Assembly: GCF_001544015.1 (NCBI RefSeq)
Contig: NZ_AP014924.1
Location: forward strand, 434,001 to 498,000
Length of the DNA stretch: 64,000 bases
Direction of reading: 5' to 3'
Source: Limnochorda pilosa
Lineage (GTDB): Bacteria > Bacillota > Limnochordia > Limnochordales > Limnochordaceae
Part shown: piece by piece, positions 24,527-33,801 of the stretch
Layout of the letters: every line of letters starts with the position of its first letter
Numbering within the stretch: the first letter of the stretch is position 1
Program-made: the position numbers and the translations under genes
The notes under the pieces: generated by a model
Databases searched by the model: none
Seen by the model: only the letters and a program-made list of their open reading frames with translations
Told to the model about the DNA's origin: nothing

Positions 24527-25657
24527 GTGCGACGAGGGGTCGCATTGTTCGTCGCGGTCATCGCCCTGGTGGCGCTCTCGTCGGGTACCTTCCGCTCCAT
24601 GGAGAGGGCCGACGTGATCGTGCCTGGGCCAGGGGTCACGGCTACGGCCCGGTTGTCGGACTACTTCGCCCCGCTGGCGGGAAGCCCGGGGGAGACGCCC
24701 GTCTACGTGCTGGACAGCGGCAACCCCGGCGGCACCGTGGTGATCCTGGGCGGCACCCACGCCGACGAGCTGGCCGGCAAGCTTGCCGCCGTCCTGGTGG
24801 TGGAGAACGCCGTGGCTCGCCAGGGACGCCTCCTGGTGATCCCCGAGGCCAACGCCAGCGCGTCCACCCATACCCTTCCGCTGGAAGGCCACCCCCAGCG
24901 GGTGTTCATTCCGCTTCCCGACGGCAGCGAGCGGACCTTCAAGTTGGGGAGCCGGGTCACCAACCCGCTGCACCAGTGGCCTGACCCTATCGTCTACGTT
25001 CACGCCGCCTCGGGGCAGGAGCTCGCCGGCTCCGATGCGCGGAACCTGAATCGGAACTACCCCGGGCGGCCCGACGGGTCGCTCACCGAGCAGGTCGCCT
25101 ACGCCATCCAGCAGCTCGTGGTTCAGGAAGAGGCCGACCTGGTGATCGACCTCCATGAGGCCTCGCCCGAGTACCCCGTCATCAACACCATTGTGGCCCA
25201 CCCCAGGGCGATGGATCTGGCCGCCTGGGTCGCGCTCGAGGTTCAGATGGAAGGGATGAGCCTCGGGCTGGAGCCCTCCCCCGAATCCCTCCGGGGACTG
25301 ATTCACCGCGAGCTGGGCGACCAGACGTCCGCCCTGGTGGTGCTGATGGAATCGGCCAACCCGGCCCAGGGCCGGCTGCGGGGGAAGACCGACGCCGACC
25401 TGGTCCTGGAAGGCCAGGACCCCAACTACGTGAAGGCGGCCCGGATCGGGCGCCTCTACGTTCCCTTCGACGAAGGCGGGCACCCCCTCTCCGAGCGAGT
25501 GGCCCGCCACATCACCGGACTTCAGTCCTTCCTGCGCAACCTGGGACTCTTCGGTGAGGACCAGGAGGTCGTGGTGGAAGGGCTGCCCTCCTATGCAGAG
25601 CTGGCCGGGAGCGACCTGGGCCGCTTCCTGCAGGGGGCCGAACCGACTGAGCACTGA
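24527..25657 (+). CDS. Aspartoacylase/succinylglutamate desuccinylase-family metallohydrolase, exported
   Basis: A GTG start at 24527 gives 376 residues with a signal-peptide-like N-terminus (VRRGVALFVAVIALVAL). The open frame reaches TTG 24437, so the start is uncertain. Zinc-ligand motifs of the M14-like AstE/AspA family are present: LGGTHADELAGK (HxxE) and VIDLHEASPEYP (second His). A related gene (29674) lies at the other end of this operon. Members cleave amide bonds of acylated or gamma-linked amino acids. Next to a gamma-glutamyltransferase and PgsBC it may trim poly-gamma-glutamate chains outside the membrane; this role is inferred. Confidence 0.75.
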   Translation: MRRGVALFVAVIALVALSSGTFRSMERADVIVPGPGVTATARLSDYFAPLAGSPGETPVYVLDSGNPGGTVVILGGTHADELAGKLAAVLVVENAVARQGRLLVIPEANASASTHTLPLEGHPQRVFIPLPDGSERTFKLGSRVTNPLHQWPDPIVYVHAASGQELAGSDARNLNRNYPGRPDGSLTEQVAYAIQQLVVQEEADLVIDLHEASPEYPVINTIVAHPRAMDLAAWVALEVQMEGMSLGLEPSPESLRGLIHRELGDQTSALVVLMESANPAQGRLRGKTDADLVLEGQDPNYVKAARIGRLYVPFDEGGHPLSERVARHITGLQSFLRNLGLFGEDQEVVVEGLPSYAELAGSDLGRFLQGAEPTEH

Positions 25658-25713
25658 CCGGCGACGCACGCCGGGAGAAAACCCTCGTCTCGAGGGCAAA
25701 GGAGGTTGGGGAC

Positions 25714-27435
25714 GTGTCCAACTCGCGCATCGGCTATCAGCGCTGGGCGATCTCGAGCCTGGTCGCCCTGCTCGTCGTTTCGATGGTCGCATCGGGAGCA
25801 GCCCTGGCCCAGGGGACCCTGCTGCCCGAGGTACGGGCTGAGAACGGTATGGTCGCCTCGGCGCACCCGCTCGCGTCCGAGGCTGGCGTCGAGATCTTGA
25901 TGAAGGGCGGCAACGCGATCGACGCGGCCGTCGCCGCCGCGTTCGCGCTGGGCGTGGTGGAGCCCAACGCCTCGGGCCTGGGCGGCGAGGGCATGATGGT
26001 GATCCACCTGGCGGGCGGTGACCTGACTGCCATCGACTACCGCTCCGCCGCGCCCCGGGCGGCCACCCTCGAGCGCTACGCGGATGGGACGGCCTCCACG
26101 GGCTGGGAGTCGGTGGGCGTGCCCGGTACCGTGGCGGGCCTCTCTACCGCCCTGAGCCGGTACGGCACCATGAGCCTGGCCGAGGTCCTGGAGCCTGCCA
26201 TCCGCCTGGCGGAGGAGGGCTTCCCCGTCAGCGAGACGCTGGCTGCCTCCATCTCCGACAGCTACGAGGCGATCCTGGCCGACCCCGAGCTTGCGTCCAT
26301 CTACCTGGTGGACGGCTTCCCGCCCATGGCCGGCGACATCCTCCGAAACCCGAACCTGGCCAGGACCATGCGGATCCTGGCGGGGAAGGGTCAGGACGCC
26401 TTCTACCGCGGTGAGATCGCTAAGGCGATCGCGGCCGCCATGGAGGAGAACGGCGGCCTGATCACCACCCTGGACCTGGCCGACTACCGCGCCTTCGAGC
26501 GCGAGCCGGTGAGGGGCAGCTACCGGGGCTACGAGGTGGTCTCCGCGCCCCCGCCGGTAGGCGGCATGGCCGTGGTGGAGGCGCTCCAGATCCTGGAGAA
26601 CTTCGACCTCTCGGGCGAGACCTTCCCGTCCACCCGGGTGATCCACCTGGCCGCCGAGTCGCTCAAGCGTGCCTTTGCCGACCTCAACTGGTACAACGGC
26701 GACCCGGCCTTCGTCGACGTGCCGGTGGAGGGGCTCACCTCCAGGGAGTACGCCGCCCGGCGGGCTGAGGAGATCCCCCTCGATCGGATGGGCGAGCGCC
26801 CCCAGGCCGGAGACCCCACGCCCTACGGGGCAGGTGTGCCGGTGGGCGCCTATGCTGCGCCGGGGCATGAGTCGGCCAGCACCACCCACCTCTCGACCGC
26901 CGACGCGGAAGGGAACGTGGTCGCCCTCACCCAGACCATCTCCAGCTTCTTCGGAGCCAAGGCCGCCGTGCCGGGAACCGGCATCGTCCTGAACAACGAG
27001 ATGGTCAACTTCAGCACCCGACCGGGGCTTCCCAACACCCTGGCACCGGGCAAGCGGATGCGCACCACCATCGCCCCTACCCTCCTCCTGCAGGACGGCG
27101 AGCCCGTCCTCTCCATCGGCACCCCGGGCGCCGGGCGGATCGTCTCGACGATGGTGCAGCTGATCGTCAACCTGGTGGACTACGAGATGAGCCTCCAGGA
27201 GGCGATCGAGGCGCCGCGGTTCTACGCCCGCGACTCGGAGAAGAACCTCCACATGGAGAGCCGGGTGCCGGCTGACATCCGGGCCGAGCTCGAGGCGATG
27301 GGGTACACCCTGAACGTCCACGGTGACTGGGACCTCTACTTCGGCGGCGCCCAGGGGATCATGATCGAACCCGAGACCGGCGAGTTCGTCGGCGGAGCGG
27401 ATCCCCGCCGGAGCGGCGGCGTGGTCGGGTACTGA
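25714..27435 (+). CDS. ggt: Gamma-glutamyltransferase
   Basis: This 573-residue precursor starts at GTG 25714 behind AAAGGAGG, with a signal peptide ending near ALAQG. The family signature is complete: the autocleavage and nucleophile threonine T390 in ASTTHLSTADAEG, GLGGEGMMVIH in the large subunit, and PNTLAPGKRMRTTIAPT plus GTPGAGRI in the small subunit. The proenzyme cleaves itself into two subunits. The protein transfers or hydrolyses gamma-glutamyl groups and, in poly-gamma-glutamate producers, degrades or releases the polymer. It lies in a row of genes leading to pgsB, which supports this function over glutathione turnover. Confidence 0.94.
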   Translation: MSNSRIGYQRWAISSLVALLVVSMVASGAALAQGTLLPEVRAENGMVASAHPLASEAGVEILMKGGNAIDAAVAAAFALGVVEPNASGLGGEGMMVIHLAGGDLTAIDYRSAAPRAATLERYADGTASTGWESVGVPGTVAGLSTALSRYGTMSLAEVLEPAIRLAEEGFPVSETLAASISDSYEAILADPELASIYLVDGFPPMAGDILRNPNLARTMRILAGKGQDAFYRGEIAKAIAAAMEENGGLITTLDLADYRAFEREPVRGSYRGYEVVSAPPPVGGMAVVEALQILENFDLSGETFPSTRVIHLAAESLKRAFADLNWYNGDPAFVDVPVEGLTSREYAARRAEEIPLDRMGERPQAGDPTPYGAGVPVGAYAAPGHESASTTHLSTADAEGNVVALTQTISSFFGAKAAVPGTGIVLNNEMVNFSTRPGLPNTLAPGKRMRTTIAPTLLLQDGEPVLSIGTPGAGRIVSTMVQLIVNLVDYEMSLQEAIEAPRFYARDSEKNLHMESRVPADIRAELEAMGYTLNVHGDWDLYFGGAQGIMIEPETGEFVGGADPRRSGGVVGY

Positions 27436-27492
27436 CGCTTCGGCTCCTGCGGTGCGGCGTCTGAAGGGCAGATCGAGATGGGAGGATGAGCC

Positions 27493-28095
27493 GTGATGCG
27501 AATCGAGCGCCTGGCCGCGGGAACGAGCCGGACCCGGAGGACCTGCCTCTGGCCGGCCGTCCTGGGCCTCGCCGTCGCCCTGGCCGGCATGGCGGTCGCG
27601 CCGGCCGGTGCGGCCGGAGCGTCCAGGCCCGCGATCATCACCTCCGCGGGGCAGAGCTCCGACGCGGTGATGGTCAACGTGCTGGCCAACACCCAGCTGA
27701 AGCTGGGCCTGGAGTACGATCCGCTGGTCGGGGCCGATGAGCTGGCCGGATACAACACCCTGGTGGTGGTCGTCGGCTCGAGCGCCAAGGGCCTGGGTGC
27801 CGCCGGCATCGACGAGGCCCAGGAGCTGGCGCGGGTCCAGGCGATCATGGAGCAGGCGGACGCGAGCGACATGTTCGTGCTCCTGATGCACGTGGGCGGC
27901 ACCGCCCGCCGGGGGCCCGCCTCGAACCAGCTGATCGAGGCAGTGGCGGCCCACGCCGACGCCATGATCGTGGTCAAGGCCGGCAACGACGACGGCCTCT
28001 TCACCGAGTTGGCCCGGCAGCACGGGATCCCGCTCACCGAGGTGGAGCGGATCGTCGACGCCCGGGAGCCGCTGACGGGCCTGTTCGGGAACTGA
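27493..28095 (+). CDS. DUF6305-like secreted or membrane-anchored protein
   Basis: This 200-residue protein starts at GTG 27493 (ATG at 27496) behind GGGAGG. A signal peptide (about 45 residues, ending near GAAGAS) precedes one alpha/beta domain with alternating strands and helices: PAIITSAGQSSDAVMVNVLA, TLVVVVGSSAKGLGAAGID, MFVLLMHVGGTARRG. The fold pattern suggests a small Rossmann-like domain. I recall DUF6305 proteins beside poly-gamma-glutamate genes, but the match is from memory. Its function is unknown. Confidence 0.6.
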   Translation: MMRIERLAAGTSRTRRTCLWPAVLGLAVALAGMAVAPAGAAGASRPAIITSAGQSSDAVMVNVLANTQLKLGLEYDPLVGADELAGYNTLVVVVGSSAKGLGAAGIDEAQELARVQAIMEQADASDMFVLLMHVGGTARRGPASNQLIEAVAAHADAMIVVKAGNDDGLFTELARQHGIPLTEVERIVDAREPLTGLFGN

Positions 28096-28135
28096 GCGAG
28101 GGACTGAGTCACGAACTGAGTCAGGGGGAGCGCGG

Positions 28136-29443
28136 GTGTTCTCACCAGCGGTGGTCGTAATGGTCATGGTCGTCCTCTTCGCCGTCGCCGCCCTGGCGGC
28201 CCGCGCTCCCATCGGGCTCGCTCTCGCCCTGGCGGCGGCTGCGGGAGGCCTGCTGGGCGGGCTCGCCCCCGATCTCCTGCGCCACCTGCTGGAGGGCAGC
28301 CTCGGCTACCTGGACACCATGCTGATCATCGCCGCGGCGATGATCTTCGTGAAGGCGACGGAGCTGTCCTGGGGCCTGCCCAGCCTGGCTTCGGGCCTGG
28401 TGGCCCGCTTCGGGCGGAAGCCGGTGCTGCTCCTGCCGCTCCTGGCTCTGGTGGTGATGCTCCCCGGCATGATCACCGGCTCCTCCACGGCCTCCGTTCT
28501 CACCACGGGCGCCCTGGTGGCGCCGGTGCTGGTGGGCATGGGCATGGAACGGAGTCGGGCCGGGGCGTTCATCGCCATGGCGGCCATCTACGGCATGCTG
28601 GCGCCGCCGGTCAACATCCCGGCGATGCTGATCGGGGGCGGGGTGGACCTGCCCTACGTGGGCCTGGAAGGACCCCTCCTCCTGGGCACCCTGCCGCTCG
28701 CGCTGGTCACCGCATGGTACCTGGGACTGCCTATCATGGGGGGGAAGGGCAGCTCCCCGGCTGTCGCCGCCGGCGGCCCGGGGGGCCTTCCCTCGCCCGC
28801 GGGCGGGGCCGAGCGAGCCGGTGCCTGGCGCCACTGGCTCCCGTGGCTGGTGGTCGCCCTGCTGATGGCGACGGGCAGGCTCTGGCCCGGCATCGTCCCG
28901 GACCTGGGGCTCCCGCTGGTCTTCCTCATCGGCGCGGGGGTCGCCTGGCTCGTGGGTGCGAGGCGCTTCTCCTGGAGCGCCTGCGCCCGGGAGGCGGTGG
29001 CGGCTGCCATCCCGGTCCTGGCCATCCTGGTCGGGGTGGGCATGTTCATCCAGGTCTTCACCGCCACTGGCGGCAGGGGCTGGGTGGTGGTGGGCCTCCT
29101 CGCGATGCCTGCCCTGGCCCAGTACGGGGCGATGGCGGTGGGACTCCCCCTCTTCGGTGCGGTGTCGGCCTACGGAGCCGCCTCGGTGCTGGGGGTCCCC
29201 TTCCTGCTGGCCTTCCTGGGCAACAACGACCTGGTGACCACCGCCGGGCTCTCGCTCCTGGCGGGCCTGGGCGACCTGATGCCGCCCACGGCCCTGGCAG
29301 GCATCTTTGCCGCGCAGGTGGTGGGCGAGCCCTCGTACTGGGGAGTCCTGCGGCTCACCCTGGTGCCTGCACTGCTCACGCTCCTGGCGGGTCTGGCCAT
29401 GGTCGCCTGGGCCGGGCCGATCGGGCGTCTTCTCTTCGGCTGA
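28136..29443 (+). CDS. Multi-spanning permease, DctM/IT-superfamily-like
   Basis: This 435-residue protein starts at GTG 28136. About 11-12 hydrophobic helices are visible. PGMITGSSTASVLTTGALVAP and YGMLAPPVNIPAMLIGGG resemble the conserved loops of the large TRAP permease subunit (DctM) and related ion transporters; a second, weaker repeat occurs near GDLMPPTALAGIF. No DctP or DctQ partner gene is adjacent, so it may work alone. Within a poly-gamma-glutamate locus it may move glutamate or short gamma-glutamyl products, which is speculative. Confidence 0.6.
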   Translation: MFSPAVVVMVMVVLFAVAALAARAPIGLALALAAAAGGLLGGLAPDLLRHLLEGSLGYLDTMLIIAAAMIFVKATELSWGLPSLASGLVARFGRKPVLLLPLLALVVMLPGMITGSSTASVLTTGALVAPVLVGMGMERSRAGAFIAMAAIYGMLAPPVNIPAMLIGGGVDLPYVGLEGPLLLGTLPLALVTAWYLGLPIMGGKGSSPAVAAGGPGGLPSPAGGAERAGAWRHWLPWLVVALLMATGRLWPGIVPDLGLPLVFLIGAGVAWLVGARRFSWSACAREAVAAAIPVLAILVGVGMFIQVFTATGGRGWVVVGLLAMPALAQYGAMAVGLPLFGAVSAYGAASVLGVPFLLAFLGNNDLVTTAGLSLLAGLGDLMPPTALAGIFAAQVVGEPSYWGVLRLTLVPALLTLLAGLAMVAWAGPIGRLLFG

Positions 29444-29455
29444 GGGGGCAGGCAG

Positions 29456-29599
29456 ATGCAGTGGATCTACTGGGTGCTGGTGATCTACGTGGCGGGCCTG
29501 GTCGCGTGGCACCTGCTGCGGGGGCGGCGGTTCCGCGACCAGCTGACGGCCGCGCTGGTGCTGCTTCCCCTGCTGCTCCGGGCCTTCTGGATCCGGTGA
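29456..29599 (+). CDS. Small hydrophobic membrane protein, 47 residues
   Basis: ATG 29456 opens a 47-residue frame 12 bases after the permease stop, with GAGGGGGC upstream. It has two hydrophobic segments (WIYWVLVIYVAGLVAWHLL and LTAALVLLPLLLRAFW) separated by a basic loop. The spacing suggests translation with the permease, perhaps as a small accessory subunit. No family is known to me. Confidence 0.6.
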   Translation: MQWIYWVLVIYVAGLVAWHLLRGRRFRDQLTAALVLLPLLLRAFWIR

Positions 29600-29673
29600 G
29601 CCGTCCTGGCCGGCGCCCGATGGATCGATCTGGGACCGCATTCTGCCGAGGAACGAGCGAACGAGGAGAGGGG

Positions 29674-30756
29674 ATGGAGAGGATGGCGCACTCGTCCTTC
29701 CGGAGAGTCTTCGTCGTCCTGCCGGCCGTGCTGGGGCTGGCGGTGCTCGTGGGCGCGGGCGCGGCCGCGGCGGGCCCCGGCCCTTACGTGAGCCACGACA
29801 TCCGGCCGGGGGCGGGGGTCACCCGGGTTGGCTGGCTGAGCGAGTATCATCCGGCCCTGAAGGGGACGCCCGGCGACACGCGGGTCTACGTCCTGGAGGG
29901 CTCCGAGCCGGGGGCGACGGTCTTCGTGGCCGGCGGGACCCACGGCAACGAGATCGCCGGGGCGATGGCCGCCACGGTGCTGGTGGAGAAGGCGGTGGTG
30001 ACCCAGGGCCGTCTGATCGTCATCCCCCGGGCGAACAACAGCGCCGCCACCTACGCCGAGATCGAGTACGGCGACCCGGGGCAGATCTGGCTCGTCACGC
30101 CGAGCGGGCCCAGGGCCTTCCGCTACGGGGCGCGGCGTACCCATCCGGACCATCAGGGCGTGCCCGACCCGGCGGTCTTCGTCCATCCCCTGGGCGCGGA
30201 GTTCGAGGGGGCCGAAAGCCGTAACCTGGACCGGGTCCACCCCGGGAGAGCCGACGGCACCCTCACCGAGCAGGTGAGCTACGCGATCGTGGAGCTCCTC
30301 CGCCGGGAGAAGGTCCACGTCGCCTTCGACCTGCACGAGGCCGGGCCCACCTCGCGGCTGGCCAACATGCTGGTGAGCCATCCCAAGGGGCTGGAGATCG
30401 GCGCCCTCGCCCTGCTGAACCTGGAGTACGAGGGCATCTCCATGAAGCTCGAGCACTCGTCCGTGGACTTCCGGGGCCTGAGCCACCGGGAGTGGGGCGA
30501 CGCCACGCCTGCCTACTCCTACCTGATCGAGACGCCGAACCCGGCCCAGGCTTCGGCGGGGAGCGACGAGCGCAGGAACGCGGATCCGGTGAACGACCCG
30601 GAGTCGCCCCTCTGGAAGCGGGTGGGTACCCACCTGGATACGGTCCGGAGCGTGCTGGACGCCTTCGCCATGACCGATCCGGGCTTCGCCTTCAGCTACG
30701 CCGCTCCGGGCTACGCAGAGCTGGAGGCTCGGGGCCTGGGGGCCAGCCTCAACTAG
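29674..30756 (+). CDS. Aspartoacylase/succinylglutamate desuccinylase-family metallohydrolase, exported (second paralogue)
   Basis: This 360-residue protein starts at ATG 29674 behind GAGGAG, with a signal peptide ending near AAAG. Zinc motifs: AGGTHGNEIAG (HxxE) and AFDLHEAGP. It is clearly related to the 24527 gene along its length: both have RLxVIPxAN, a DPxVFVH-like region, ARNLxR-PGRxDG-LTEQ and SPAY-like ends. Two diverged copies flanking gamma-glutamyltransferase suggest different substrates or directions of trimming. A rho-independent terminator follows at 30773. Confidence 0.8.
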   Translation: MERMAHSSFRRVFVVLPAVLGLAVLVGAGAAAAGPGPYVSHDIRPGAGVTRVGWLSEYHPALKGTPGDTRVYVLEGSEPGATVFVAGGTHGNEIAGAMAATVLVEKAVVTQGRLIVIPRANNSAATYAEIEYGDPGQIWLVTPSGPRAFRYGARRTHPDHQGVPDPAVFVHPLGAEFEGAESRNLDRVHPGRADGTLTEQVSYAIVELLRREKVHVAFDLHEAGPTSRLANMLVSHPKGLEIGALALLNLEYEGISMKLEHSSVDFRGLSHREWGDATPAYSYLIETPNPAQASAGSDERRNADPVNDPESPLWKRVGTHLDTVRSVLDAFAMTDPGFAFSYAAPGYAELEARGLGASLN

Positions 30757-30772
30757 ACGCCGGGGCTGCCAG

Positions 30773-30812
30773 GACCCCCGCCCTCTGCCGGGAGCGGGGG
30801 TCTTCCGCTTTT
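30773..30812 (+). terminator. Rho-independent terminator between the hydrolase operon and pgsB
   Basis: A perfect 9-bp stem (GACCCCCGC, 30773-30781, with GCGGGGGTC, 30794-30802) and a 12-base loop are followed by TTCCGCTTTTCT. It separates the degradative genes from pgsBCW. Confidence 0.75.
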
Positions 30813-30867
30813 CTGGCCCCTTCCCTGCGGCTGCCAGCAGGAAGGCACCGGGCGCGCCTGCGAAGAC

Positions 30868-32223
30868 ATGAAGGTCGGGGTGGGGGGAGTGGCGTCGGTG
30901 GTGGAGGTGGCCCTGCTGGGGGCCGTTGCCGCGGGGCTGGGGATGGCGGAGCAGGCCCGTCTCCAGCGAGCCCGGGCCGCGGTGGCCGTGCGGGTGCACG
31001 TCAACGGAACCCGGGGGAAATCGACGGTCACCCGGCTCCTGGCGGCGGCGCTCCAGGCGTCGGGCGCCCGGGTGCTGGGAAAGGTGACCGGCACCGAGGC
31101 CCGCTGGCTCCTGCCGGACGGCACCGAGGAACCGGTGCGGCGCGGGGCCGGGGGAGCGACCATCCGCGAGCAGGCGCGGGCCGTGGTGCGTGCGGCTCGT
31201 CTTGGCTGCGACGCGGCCGTCCTCGAGTGCATGGCGCTCCGCCCCGAGCTCCTCTGGGTGAGCGAGCACCGGATGGTCCGCAGCACCCTGGGCGTGATCA
31301 CCAACGTCCGGGACGACCACGGTGACGTGATGGGCCGCGACCGGGCCGAGATCGCCCGGACCCTGGCCAACACCATTCCTGCCGGCGGCCTCCTGGTGAC
31401 CGGCGACGCAGCGGCCTTTCCCTTCTTTGCCGAGGAGGCCCGGCGCCGGAAGAGCCGAGCCTACCTGGCATCCCCTCTCGATCCGGCGAGGGCGCCTGCA
31501 ACCCTGGGCGCTGCCCTGGCCTGGCACGCGCCCGAGAACCTGGGCGTCGCGATGACGGCCGCGAGGCTCCTGGGCGTGGACGAGCCCACCGCCTGGCGGG
31601 GTTTCGCGGCCGCGCTGGTGGAGCCGGGTACCGCCGCCTGGACGGTGGGCCGCCTGAGGGACCCGGGCGCGGGCGAGCGCTCCACCGTGCTCCTGGTGGA
31701 CGCCCTGGCGGCCAACGACCCGGACTCTTTCCGGCGGGTGATGGAGGGCGCGCTGGCCGCCTGCCCGCCGGCGGCCGGCTTCGAGCTGCGGGTGATCTAC
31801 CACCACCGGGCGGATCGGTCCGAGCGGGCAGGGAGGTTCGGGGGTCGCCTTCCTGAGGTCCTGCGGAGCGTAGGTTCGGAGCACCCGGCACGCGTCTGGG
31901 CCACGGGCGACAGGGGCGGTGCGCGCCTCCTGGGGGCGGGCGCCTGCCAGGGCCCCGGGGCCCCCGGCCTCCTGCTGGCCCGGTGGGGCGTGGAGCCGGG
32001 AGCCGGCGGGGGAGCAGATGAGGCTCCCGGCGGGCGGCCGGGTGAGGGTTCGGGCGGGGATCCGGGGTCCACCCGCCCGCACGTGGTGGTGGTCGCCTGC
32101 GGCAACACCCGGGGCGCCAGGAGCTGGCAGGAAGGGTACGGCCCCTGGCAGCCGGTGCCCCTGGGGCGGGCCGCCGGGGCCGGCGAGCCGGCGGCGGCCG
32201 AGGGAGGCGTTGCGGGTGGTTGA
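30868..32223 (+). CDS. pgsB: Poly-gamma-glutamate synthase ATPase subunit PgsB/CapB
   Basis: This 451-residue protein starts at ATG 30868. An N-terminal membrane helix precedes the Mur-ligase-like ATP-binding motif HVNGTRGKST, followed by LECMALRPEL and GVITNVRDDHGDVMG, all characteristic of PgsB/CapB amide ligases that join glutamate through the gamma carboxyl group. The length is somewhat above the usual 390-400 because of a Gly/Pro-rich C-terminal stretch (about residues 360-430). PgsC overlaps its end. The usual third partner, PgsA/CapA, is not encoded here. Confidence 0.92.
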   Translation: MKVGVGGVASVVEVALLGAVAAGLGMAEQARLQRARAAVAVRVHVNGTRGKSTVTRLLAAALQASGARVLGKVTGTEARWLLPDGTEEPVRRGAGGATIREQARAVVRAARLGCDAAVLECMALRPELLWVSEHRMVRSTLGVITNVRDDHGDVMGRDRAEIARTLANTIPAGGLLVTGDAAAFPFFAEEARRRKSRAYLASPLDPARAPATLGAALAWHAPENLGVAMTAARLLGVDEPTAWRGFAAALVEPGTAAWTVGRLRDPGAGERSTVLLVDALAANDPDSFRRVMEGALAACPPAAGFELRVIYHHRADRSERAGRFGGRLPEVLRSVGSEHPARVWATGDRGGARLLGAGACQGPGAPGLLLARWGVEPGAGGGADEAPGGRPGEGSGGDPGSTRPHVVVVACGNTRGARSWQEGYGPWQPVPLGRAAGAGEPAAAEGGVAGG

Positions 32224-32659
32224 GAGCGCGGTCGCGGTCGGGGTGCTCCTGAACCTGCTCCTCTACGAGGGCGTGGGCCTTACCGCCGGCGGCATGGTGG
32301 TGCCGGGCTATCTGGCCCTCTTCCTGGACCAGCCGCTCCGGGTCGCGGCGACCCTGCTCCTGGCCGTGGTCACCTGGCTCGTGGTCGCACGGGGCTTGGG
32401 ACGGATGACGATCCTGTTCGGGCGGAGGCGCTACGGAGCGATGCTGGTGGTGGGGATCCTGGGCACCTGGGCGCTGGCCCGGCTGGCACCCCACGTGGCC
32501 GTGGCCGGTGCCGACGTGCGGGCGATCGGCTACATCGTACCGGGTCTCCTGGCCAACGAGATGGAGCGGCAGGGGGTCCTGACCACCCTCGCCGCCACCG
32601 CGGCCCTGGCCGTGATCACTCGGCTCATCCTCCTCCTCTTCACGGGCTGGGGACTCTGA
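32216..32659 (+). CDS. pgsC: Poly-gamma-glutamate biosynthesis membrane protein PgsC
   Basis: GTG 32216, behind GAGGGAGG and overlapping the end of pgsB, gives 147 residues, close to the 149 typical of PgsC. Four to five hydrophobic helices are present, with the conserved GLTAGGMVVPGYLALFLDQP and IGYIVPGLLANEMERQG. It partners PgsB in polymer synthesis and export. Its stop overlaps the ATG of the next gene (TGATG). Confidence 0.9.
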   Translation: MVESAVAVGVLLNLLLYEGVGLTAGGMVVPGYLALFLDQPLRVAATLLLAVVTWLVVARGLGRMTILFGRRRYGAMLVVGILGTWALARLAPHVAVAGADVRAIGYIVPGLLANEMERQGVLTTLAATAALAVITRLILLLFTGWGL

Positions 32660-33801
32660 TGGGGCGACGTGCCGGCAGGGAAGCAAGAGGCGGCACCACG
32701 GCCGCCGCGCCTCAGGTGCTCCGCCCCAGGCAGGGGCGCTTTCCCCAGCCGCCGGCCCATCTTGCCCTTGCGGCGCTGCTCCTGCTGGCCGGCTACTACG
32801 CCGCGCTGGCGCTGGGCTGGCTGCCTCCCCTGGGCGAGGAAGGCCTGGCGGGCGGGAGCCTCCCCGATGCCATCCGCCGCGAGGCGGTGGCGAGGATGGC
32901 CCGGGCGTTGCCGGTCCTGGCCGAGGAGCGGGCCAAAAGGGGGTTCCCCCTGGACCCGGTCGCGGACCCCAACCGCACGGGGCTGATCGGGGTCGAGTTC
33001 ACCGAGATCACCACCACCATGGGCGATCCGGTCGCCAAGAGGACGGCCGCCAACCCCCAGTGGGCGGGCGTCCTCGCCGAAGAGCTCTGGCGGGCGGGCG
33101 CCCGGCCGGGAGACGTGGCGGCCGCCACCCTGTCGGGGTCCTTCCCGGGCCTGAACCTGGCCGTCTTTGCAGCCGCCGACGCCCTGGAGCTGCACCTGGC
33201 GGCGGTCGCCTCCCTGGGGGCCTCCATGTGGGGCGCCAACCTGCCCCTGTGGACGTGGGCCGACATGGAGCGGACCCTCTGGGAGAAGGGCCTGATCGGC
33301 CAGCGCTCCCTGGCCTACGCGCTGGGCGGCGAGGGCGACCGGGGCGGCGGCCTCCTCCCCGAAGGGGTGGAGGCGCTCCGGGCAGCCGTCGACCGATCGG
33401 GCGTGCCTCTGCTGGCGGCCGAGGGCGGAAGCGCGTCCCCGGAAGGCGCGAGCCTGCAGGGCGCGAACCCGGCGGCACGGGACCTGGAGAACGCAGTCCA
33501 GGCCCGCCTGGAGCTCTTCGACGAGGTGGCGGCGCGCCACGGGGCCAGGATCGCGGCCTGCGTGAACGTGGGGGGCGGCCAGGCGGCCCTGGGGCGATGC
33601 CCGGCGATGCTCGCACTGCCGCCCGGCCTGAACCTGCCCCAGGAGGTGCCCGCCTGCGGCCCGGAGGCGGAGGCGGGGGTGCTCTCCCGGATGGCCGGGA
33701 GGGGCGTGCCGGTGATCCACCTGCTCAACATTCGGGAGCTCGCGCTGCGAAGCGGGCTACCCATCGATCCCGTCCCCTTCCCAGAGGTGATCCCGCCATG
33801 A
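32659..33801 (+). CDS. pgsW: Poly-gamma-glutamate system protein (PgsW type)
   Basis: This 380-residue protein starts at ATG 32659. One N-terminal membrane helix (about residues 35-58) anchors a large soluble domain. Motifs such as GLIGVEFTEITTTMG, GDVAAATLSGSFPGLN and ASMWGANLPLWTW agree with my memory of the poly-gamma-glutamate system protein family found next to PgsBC in Firmicutes and Fusobacteria. Its biochemical role is not established. It may substitute for or complement PgsA, which is missing here. Confidence 0.75.
   Translation: MGRRAGREARGGTTAAAPQVLRPRQGRFPQPPAHLALAALLLLAGYYAALALGWLPPLGEEGLAGGSLPDAIRREAVARMARALPVLAEERAKRGFPLDPVADPNRTGLIGVEFTEITTTMGDPVAKRTAANPQWAGVLAEELWRAGARPGDVAAATLSGSFPGLNLAVFAAADALELHLAAVASLGASMWGANLPLWTWADMERTLWEKGLIGQRSLAYALGGEGDRGGGLLPEGVEALRAAVDRSGVPLLAAEGGSASPEGASLQGANPAARDLENAVQARLELFDEVAARHGARIAACVNVGGGQAALGRCPAMLALPPGLNLPQEVPACGPEAEAGVLSRMAGRGVPVIHLLNIRELALRSGLPIDPVPFPEVIPP

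Noticed and set aside
28095-28125. Short direct repeat ACTGAGTCA
   Set aside because: Two copies in the gap before the DctM-like permease are too short and too few to support a regulatory call.
25591-28212. Minus-strand ORF of 873 codons
   Set aside because: It is a shadow of gamma-glutamyltransferase and its neighbours. The composition is dominated by Gly, His, Arg and Val, without domains or a ribosome binding site.
29485-32082. Minus-strand ORF of 865 codons
   Set aside because: It is antisense to the second hydrolase and PgsB. It crosses a plus-strand terminator and shows no protein family.
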